Part shown: positions 57,772 through 64,000 of the stretch, piece after piece | Position numbering within the stretch: the stretch's first letter is position 1 | Layout of the letters: each line of letters starts with the position of its first letter | NCBI GenBank assembly: GCA_963691705.1 | Contig: OY829540.1 | Span: 1,688,001 to 1,752,000, forward strand | Reading direction: 5' to 3' | Origin: Viola odorata | Lineage: Eukaryota; Streptophyta; Magnoliopsida; Malpighiales; Violaceae | Length of the DNA: 64,000 bases | Position numbers and translations under genes: made by a program | Notes under the pieces: model-generated | What the model was told of the DNA's origin: nothing | Databases searched by the model: none | The model's input: only the letters and a program-made list of their open reading frames with translations

Positions 57772-60181
57772 ATGGCTAAGACTCGCCGTACTGAGTCGAA
57801 ATCTGCCGATGAGAAAAGGATGGATATTACGTCTAGTGTTATCACATATGAGGCCGCTCTCCGTGAGCATTTGGCCGCCCATAATGCTGATATTCCTGAT
57901 GATTATAAAACCACTGTTGCCCCTGAGTCACTACGTCTGAACAACGTTTTGACGGGCAATCGTAGGGTCATGTATGCGCAAATGTTCCGTTATGGCTTTC
58001 GGCTTCCCATTGACTCTTTTGTCAAAGAATTGCTTGTTGCCGGCGATCTAACTCCAGCCCAACTATCCCCAAATGCATATTGTTGTGTTTATGCTTTTCT
58101 GGAACTTTGCAAATACAAAGGGATTACTTCCCCTTCCCTTCTACTGCTTAAGTCACTTTTTAAGCTGATGAAATGCCGGGGGGTGATAACGATATCGCCC
58201 TATTTTGACAATGACTCTCTGAAGTCTTTTACTTGGAAACTCCTCCATATCGAGTCTTCCGTTGATGGCTCGAAAAAGGAGTTTTTTGTGATAGATCTTC
58301 CTGGAGATCTTAGTTCCTGGTGGCGATCTGGTTTTAATCAAAACATGGATGACAACGTCTGGAGCCGACCAGGGACCCTTCCGAAACGTGAGCAAGACTG
58401 GTTAAACACATTGCTCAAACTGGAAATCAGCGTTCACATCCGTCAAGTGGCTTGTAGGATGGACATTCGATCTTGTGTTAAACGTGAGTGTCGCGTCACT
58501 CCTTTCTTTGTTATCACTGATACTAATGCTGAAACTATTTTGTGCTTTCGCAGCGACGGATCCCAACTATAAACCTGAGAGCGTAAGGAGACGCTTGAAA
58601 AGGGCTCAAGAGCGAGAAGAAAAGGAGAGAGCTACTTCCACGGAAGCGACTGACAATCCTACCGATCTTCCGGCTACTTCCGCTACTCTTGTTCAAGTTT
58701 CCTCTTCTTCGGTTGGTGTGAGGGATCCTGACATCCCTTCAGGCGTTCCCCTTGTGACCATCGCTGCTCCTCCTGCCCAGCCTTCTTCTTCTTCTAAAGC
58801 TCCTAAGGCCATTGCCAAAGGAAAAAAGAAGAGAAAAATGAGAAGCGTTGCTGCTCTTACACCTTCTCCAGACGCGGCAGGCTCTTCAGAAGCACCTCTT
58901 CCCCACACTGATACAGTAAGGGTGCCTTTTAGCCATGATATGTTATATTTCGACGTCTGTCGTCGTTTGATTTCTCTTTTCTATATTTCATATTGCGTTC
59001 TTGGCAGGACACTACCGTTGTCGCTACCTCCGTTCCTCCCTCAGGCGATATGAATATAAGATACATGCTGACTGGCTCCAAGAAGAGACAGCGGCCGGAA
59101 GATGAGGGCAGAAATCCATCTTCCTCTACCACCGGGATGGGGAACAGGCCTGCGGACGGATTTGACTCTACGGCTATTCCCTAGGGAGGGAATCAGTCAG
59201 AATTTTTGGAGAACTTGGGCACAGGCGATACCTTCGGGGTTTCGCCCAATTCTTTCGGCGGTCCCGCTCACGCATATTCCTCTAATCCTGGGTATCAAGA
59301 GGTCTTGCAGGATTTTTCAGGCTATCAGCCTCATGGTGCTTATCTTGCTCCAGGGGGTTCGTCCACCCAGGTTTACCTTCCTTCTCCTCTAGCGTTTGCT
59401 CCTTCGAGCATTCCTCTGCGGGATCGCTATGGCGAAGGAGGTACCACCTTCAACTTTGTGGCGGATCTTAGTCCGATAGGTGGGGTTAGCTCTGTAACCC
59501 ATCAAGTTGGACTGTATGATTTCCGTAACACCGGTTTGGCGGCATTGGGGGGTGATGGCTCGGATGAAGTTTCGACTTTATTGGCTTCCCAGGTATTGGC
59601 GTCTGCGGCAGAACGTGACGCTTTTCTTTCTAAAACCGAGTTTGATAGGGAGAACTCCTTACGCACCAACCTTTTCACTAATTTGATGAAATTCCATTAC
59701 TGGGCAGAGGAGGCGCGACGTCAGGCTGCCTCTCTTTCCTCTGCTTTGGAAGAATTAGCGCGAGAGCAGAATGAGAAGAAAAAGTTGCTGGAAGAGCGTA
59801 CAAACTTATTACTGGCTCATCAGAAGCAGAAAGAAAAGCAATCTGTCGCCTTAGCAGCGGAGAGGGCCAAAGTTACTGCCTTGGAGAATGAGAAGTCATC
59901 CCTGGCCAAGGAGAAAGCTGCCCTGGAGGAAGAGTCGGCTGATAGGAGCCTGTGGCATGTCGAGCAGACTGCCTCTATTTTGGTCGCTTGCTTTGAGGAA
60001 GCCCATGGGGTCAACACATACAAACCCGATGAGGTCACTGCCGCCTTCGAATGAAGATCTGGCCACCTTAATGAGGAGGGCTTTCGCCAAGCTAAGGCGG
60101 CAGGTTGGAAATGGAGGCACCCCGAAGGTTGACATGCTTCGAGGCTTTATAGCTCTTTCCTTAGTGATCAAGCGTCACTAA
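57772..60181 (+). pseudogene. antisense ORF 4: paralogue of ORF 3 with long coiled coil
   Basis: Exons 57772-58483, 58554-58915 and 59008 onward are separated by GT-AG introns of 70 and 92 bases. Exon 1 carries the same domain as ORF 3 (AQMFRYGFRLPID, CVYAFLELCKYKG, LSSWWRSGFNQN), and the first intron falls at the same relative place and phase. Then come a Ser/Pro-rich basic linker (KAIAKGKKKRKMR), the shared GLAALG segment and a coiled coil of about 100 residues (59690-59950). An in-frame TAG lies at 59182, and a frame change near 60048 separates the last about 44 codons, which end at 60181. Function unknown. Confidence 0.75.
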
Positions 60182-61196
60182 ATTTTTGTTTATTATTTTG
60201 ACCACCGAAGTCTGTACTTTGTAGCCCCCTTTAAACATTTCGATATGGTCAAGCCACTTTTGTTGCTGACTTTCCTTTATTTAGTTGCTTCCTCGCAAAC
60301 CCTTTTGGCGTTATCTTCGCCATGTTTTCCCAATACGCTTACTTATCCGAACAGATCCTTAGTGCTCCCACCAAAATTACAGAATTTGGTATTAGGTTAA
60401 CTTTCTCGATAAGACTAGCGATATCTCAGTTTACGAGATCCTCACTCCTTCCACTGCCCGAAAAGTATTCTGCGCATTCTCAACTGTAAATCATCAGTAA
60501 CAAAAACATGTTACGAGGGATAGTAATTACCCACGGGAATCGCTTTCGCTATCAGCTCTACACTTCACCAGGGATTACTCATCTGGTTACTAGCCGGGAT
60601 TTCACGATTCTCCGCGTTTCCCTATTTTCACGATCGGCCCTTAAAGTGCCTCGTCTTAGTGAGCTGTCGGATCGGGACGGCTATCACAAGGCTAGGGAAT
60701 TTTCACTTTTGGGCGTTGCCCTCGAGTCTAGAACCGTGTCCTTACTTAATGGCTTAGCCAAAGTAGCCCAGTCGTTAAGATAGGATTCTTATTTCTAGAA
60801 CGGAGTTTCTATTTCTTTGGGGCGTGCCTCATCTTGTTGGGCCGTCTCCACGAGAACGGTCAGTACAAGAAAAGGACTTTTCACTCCCAAAGATACCGGG
60901 TGGTGCCCTCACTTAATGAGCCATCTGATCAAGATCGGTCATCATAAGGATAGGACTTTTCACCCCCGGGGGCGTCCAGGATCTTTCAATCCGACGCTAA
61001 TTCAAGGTATGGTGGGTAGTGCCCTCACTTAATGGGTCATCTGATCAAGACCGGCCATCACAAGGATAGGACTTTTCACTTCCCCGAAATACCCCCTTTT
61101 TTATCTGCACAAAGACAACCACAAACTTCCACGAAAGCTCTCTCATCGAGCGTTAGTCATGGTTAGGGTTGACATAAATCAAAGGTGCAGATAAAA
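60182..61196. repeat. non-coding spacer with degenerate repeats between antisense ORFs and integrase
   Basis: A 64-base segment beginning GTGCCCTCACTTAATGAGCC at about 60902 recurs at about 61018, and more diverged versions (GAGCTGTCGGATCGGGACGG) occur around 60660. The period is about 116 bases. No convincing gene. In minus-strand terms this is just downstream of pol. Confidence 0.65.
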
Positions 61197-62400
61197 TCAA
61201 ATTCTAGAGTAATATAACTTCAAGCGAGCGATATTCCAAGAGTTGGATAAGGGTGTACCATCGAGAGTCTCCAGATGATAGGCTCCTTTCCCGACAACGT
61301 GGGTGACGCGATATGGTCCATCCCAGTTTGGACTGAGTTTTCCCATACGTTGCCCTGCCGCTCGCTTGTCTCTGAGCACCAGGTCTCCGGGTTTCAGCAA
61401 CCGTTCTTTGACGCGCCTGTTATGATAACGGGTCATCTTTCGTTTGTAATGTTGCATTTTCAGAAGGATTTCCTCTCGGACTTCTGGTAACGCGTCCAGG
61501 TTAGCTCGTAACCTTTCCTCATTCATTTCCTCCCGAAAGTGAGCTACCCGCAGGCTCATGGTTCCAATTTCCACCGGTGTAACGACTTCGGTCCCGAAGG
61601 CCAACGCGAAAGGTGTTTCTCCGGTGGTAGTCTTAACGGTCATGCGATAAGCCCACATCACGTATGGTAGCTCATCAGCCCATTTCTTTTTAGACCCTTC
61701 TAGGTTTTTCTTGATGCCACTAAGGATGCTCCGATTGGTTACTTCCCCCTGTCCATTAGTTTGCGGATGAGCCACGGAGGAAAAGCGTTGCTCGATTCCA
61801 AATTCTGAGCACTGGTCTTTGAAGAACTGGCTGGTGAACTGCGTCCCATTATCGCTGACAAGAATACGAGGTACGCCAAACCTCATGATAACTTGACACT
61901 TGAGGAAACGCCAAGTTTTTTCTGCCGTGATTGTGGCGACCGCTTCAGCTTCCGCCCACTTAGTGAAATAGTCTACCGCCACTATCACGAATTTCAGTTG
62001 AGACCTTGCCTTTGGGAATGGGCCTAGGATATCGATCCCCCATTTAGCAAAAGGACAAGGGGCGATAATTTCAGATATTTCAGTGGCGGGCAGCCGAGGA
62101 ATCTTGGCAAACTCCTGGCACTTAGGGCAGGTTTGCACATAGTTGTGGCAATCTCTTCGGATGGTGGGCCAGTAGAATCCGGATCGAAAGACTGTGCTGC
62201 CAGGGTACCGCCTGACACGTGCATCCCACATACCCCTTCATGGATTTCGCGCAAGGTGTGAAGACCCTCTTGCTCAGTTATGCATTTGGCGGCAGGGTGA
62301 GAAAAACACCTTCGGATTAGATCCCCTGTCTCAGTACCTTCTTCTTTTCAGCGGTATCCTCAGGCAGTTCCTCGTGTTTCAAGTATTTGATTACGGGGAT
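61197..62400 (-). pseudogene. integrase of the Tat-type element
   Basis: Minus strand. The zinc-binding HHCC region (HEGVCGMH, then CPKCQEF), the DDE core (GIDILGPF, VSDNGTQFTSQF, NGQGEVTNRS) and a C-terminal region (KPGDLVLR, GKLSPNWDGPYRV) are all present. The frame shifts near 62200 between the two halves of the zinc-binding region, so the protein is not continuous. The stop is at 61197, leaving the usual C-terminus. Confidence 0.9.
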
Positions 62401-62403
62401 TCG

Positions 62404-64000
62404 TCAATCGCTCTCACACTCCTCCACACATAAAGATGCTTGCTCTTCCATGAAGGATGGTACCGATAGCTCACGATAATATACACCTTTAGGTATGGAT
62501 GCCTCCGGATTCGCGGGCATTTTGGCTAGATTGTCAGCTTCAGCGTTTTCCTCCCTAGGGATATGCTCGAAGCTGACCTGCATTCCTTCTTTCTTTATTT
62601 CTAACAATTCTCGCTTTACTTTGGCGAGATATTGAATCATAATGGGTTCCCGGGCCTGAGAGCGCCCCAAGACCTGGTCAATTATTAACTTGGAATCACC
62701 ACAGATCTTTAGACGCAGGTCTCCTGTTCTTCCAGTATCGTGCCTCCCATTAGAGGAAAGTCCTTTCCCTATTCTGAGTCCGGCTAGCAACGCCTCATAT
62801 TTTGCCACGTTATTAGATAACGGCTGTAGGATTCGAATGGCGTATCGTATTTGCATATCGTGCGGCCCATTTATAAAAATTCCAGCCCCAGCCAGCTCTT
62901 GGTTTTTAGCTCCATCCACATGGACAATCCAGAGTTCCGTATAGGTTTCCAGGAACGGGAGATCCATATCGCCCCATTCCGCTTCAGGTACGTCGTCCAA
63001 AGGATCCTCGGTAAAGGTACATTCCGCTATGAAATCAGCCAGGATCTGAGCCTTTACGGACGGTCGAGACTGATACCTCAATCCATATTGTTCTAGTTCA
63101 AGCGCCCAAATCAACATTCTTTCGGAAGATTCAGGCTTTCGAAATATTCTTTTTAGAGGCTGGTCTGTGAGTACGATGATAGAATAAGACTGAAAATATC
63201 GATCCATTTTGCGGGTGGCTTGTATAAGGGCGAACGCTATCTTTTCAATTCGGGCGTATCGCAACTCTGCATCCTTCAGGACGTGGCTCACAAAATAGAC
63301 CGGGCGATAAGAGTGGTTATCATCGCGAACAAGGACGACACTGACCACTTCATCCGCGGCGCCAAGATACAAATACAAAGTATCGCCTACTTCAGGTCTC
63401 GTCAATAATAAGTCAGACGATAGGTAATCTTTTAGGCCGATAAATGCTTCCTCACATTCCGGGGTCCACCCGAACGAGGCTTTCTTGCGTATGATTTTGA
63501 AAAAAGGGAGACACTTTTCTCCTTGTTTGGAAATGAATCGCCCAAGGGCAATGACTCTCCCTGTTAGCCTTTGCACCTCTTTGATGGTTCTTGGCGATAT
63601 CATATCTTGTATGGCCTTAACCTTTGAGGGGTTAGGTAGGATGCCTTTTTGGCTGACCACGTAGCCCAAGAATTTTCCTGTTTGAAATGCAAACATGCAT
63701 TTTCGGGGATTTAACTTCATGCGATACCTTTTCATCACGTCAAAGACTTCCTTTAAGTCTCGTAGGTGATCTTGAAAGCTTACGCTCTTCACTAAAATAT
63801 CGTCAATGTATGCTTCCACATTCCTCCCTCTTTGCTCTTCGAATATCTTATTGGCCATACGTTGGAACGTAGCCCCGACGTTCTTCAGCCCGAACGGCAT
63901 CGCCGTATAACAGTAGGTAGCCTTTGGAGTGAGAAACGCAGTCTTTTCTTCATCTTCCCGGGCCATGGGGATTTGATGGTATCCAGAGTTGGCGTCTAGT
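62404..64000 (-). pseudogene. RT and dual RNase H of the Tat-type element, partial
   Basis: Minus strand, entering from beyond the right edge within the RT domain: YCYTAMPFGLKNVGATFQRM and catalytic YIDDIL are visible. A first, degenerate RNase H follows (LYLGAADEVVSVVLVR; the usual DAS is changed). A second RNase H lies at about 62450-62960 minus (VHVDGAKN, KYEALLAGL, ICGDSKLIIDQV, AEADNLAKM) with all acidic residues. This second, archaeal-type RNase H is a hallmark of the Tat lineage. A stop at 62404 separates it from integrase. Confidence 0.92.

Larger units (their letters stand above)
51669..64000 (-). mobile_element. Tat-type Ty3/Gypsy element with antisense ORFs, right part outside window
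   Basis: Inserted in the integrase of the older Gypsy element. Its minus-strand order in the window is RT and two RNase H domains, integrase, about 1 kb of repeats, an antisense ORF cluster (+ strand 53176-60181) and the 3' LTR at the left edge. The second RNase H and antisense ORFs between pol and the 3' LTR place it in the Tat group (Retand/Tat/Ogre relatives). Its 5' LTR and gag would lie beyond 64000. Confidence 0.85.

Noticed and set aside
1..64000. CRISPR arrays, rRNA or tRNA genes, bacterial operons
   Set aside because: None seen; intron-containing plant genes and plant retroelements make the window eukaryotic nuclear DNA.

Overview
This is nuclear DNA of a dicot-type flowering plant. 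The evidence is GT-AG introns, three host genes with plant-specific orthologues, plant LTR-retrotransposon lineages, and an endogenous caulimovirid-type pararetrovirus. Three host genes were recognised: an intronless BCS1-type AAA-ATPase (1188-2636, +), a four-exon GT14 beta-glucuronosyltransferase-like gene (23649-26567, -) and an intronless, probably plastid-targeted PPR gene (29637-31625, -). They lie in the left half. Everything from 31.96 kb to the right edge is nested retrotransposons.

Left half: a coding hAT transposon (3842-8717) sits inside a short Tip100-like hAT MITE (3526-8736). A second, non-coding hAT (9215-18908, perfect 8-bp target duplication) has been swollen to 9.7 kb by a 2.3-kb non-autonomous LTR element (9707-12025) and a broken, rearranged pararetrovirus copy (about 12493-18674) bordered by a T-run and a (TA)n tract. 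Another Tip100-like MITE (19544-20186) and a PIF/Harbinger-like MITE (21021-21833) precede the GT14 gene.

Right half: an old Ty3/Gypsy element (5' LTR 31958-32860, decayed gag-pol to 51668) has taken three insertions. These are a pol-less element with irregular LTR arrangement (34100-40276, -), a gag-only LTR element (40540-47183, -), and, cutting the integrase, a Tat-type Gypsy element (51669 to beyond 64000, -). The gag-only element is itself interrupted by a 2.9-kb element (42378-45273) whose two LTRs are inverted relative to each other although a perfect 5-bp duplication flanks it.

The Tat-type element has pol with two RNase H domains on the minus strand. Between pol and its 3' LTR it carries four open frames on the opposite strand. 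Two of these are intron-containing paralogues with a conserved N-terminal domain and coiled-coil C-terminus, and each frame has TATA-like sequences upstream. The inverted-LTR element and this antisense gene cluster are the two most unusual structures in the window.
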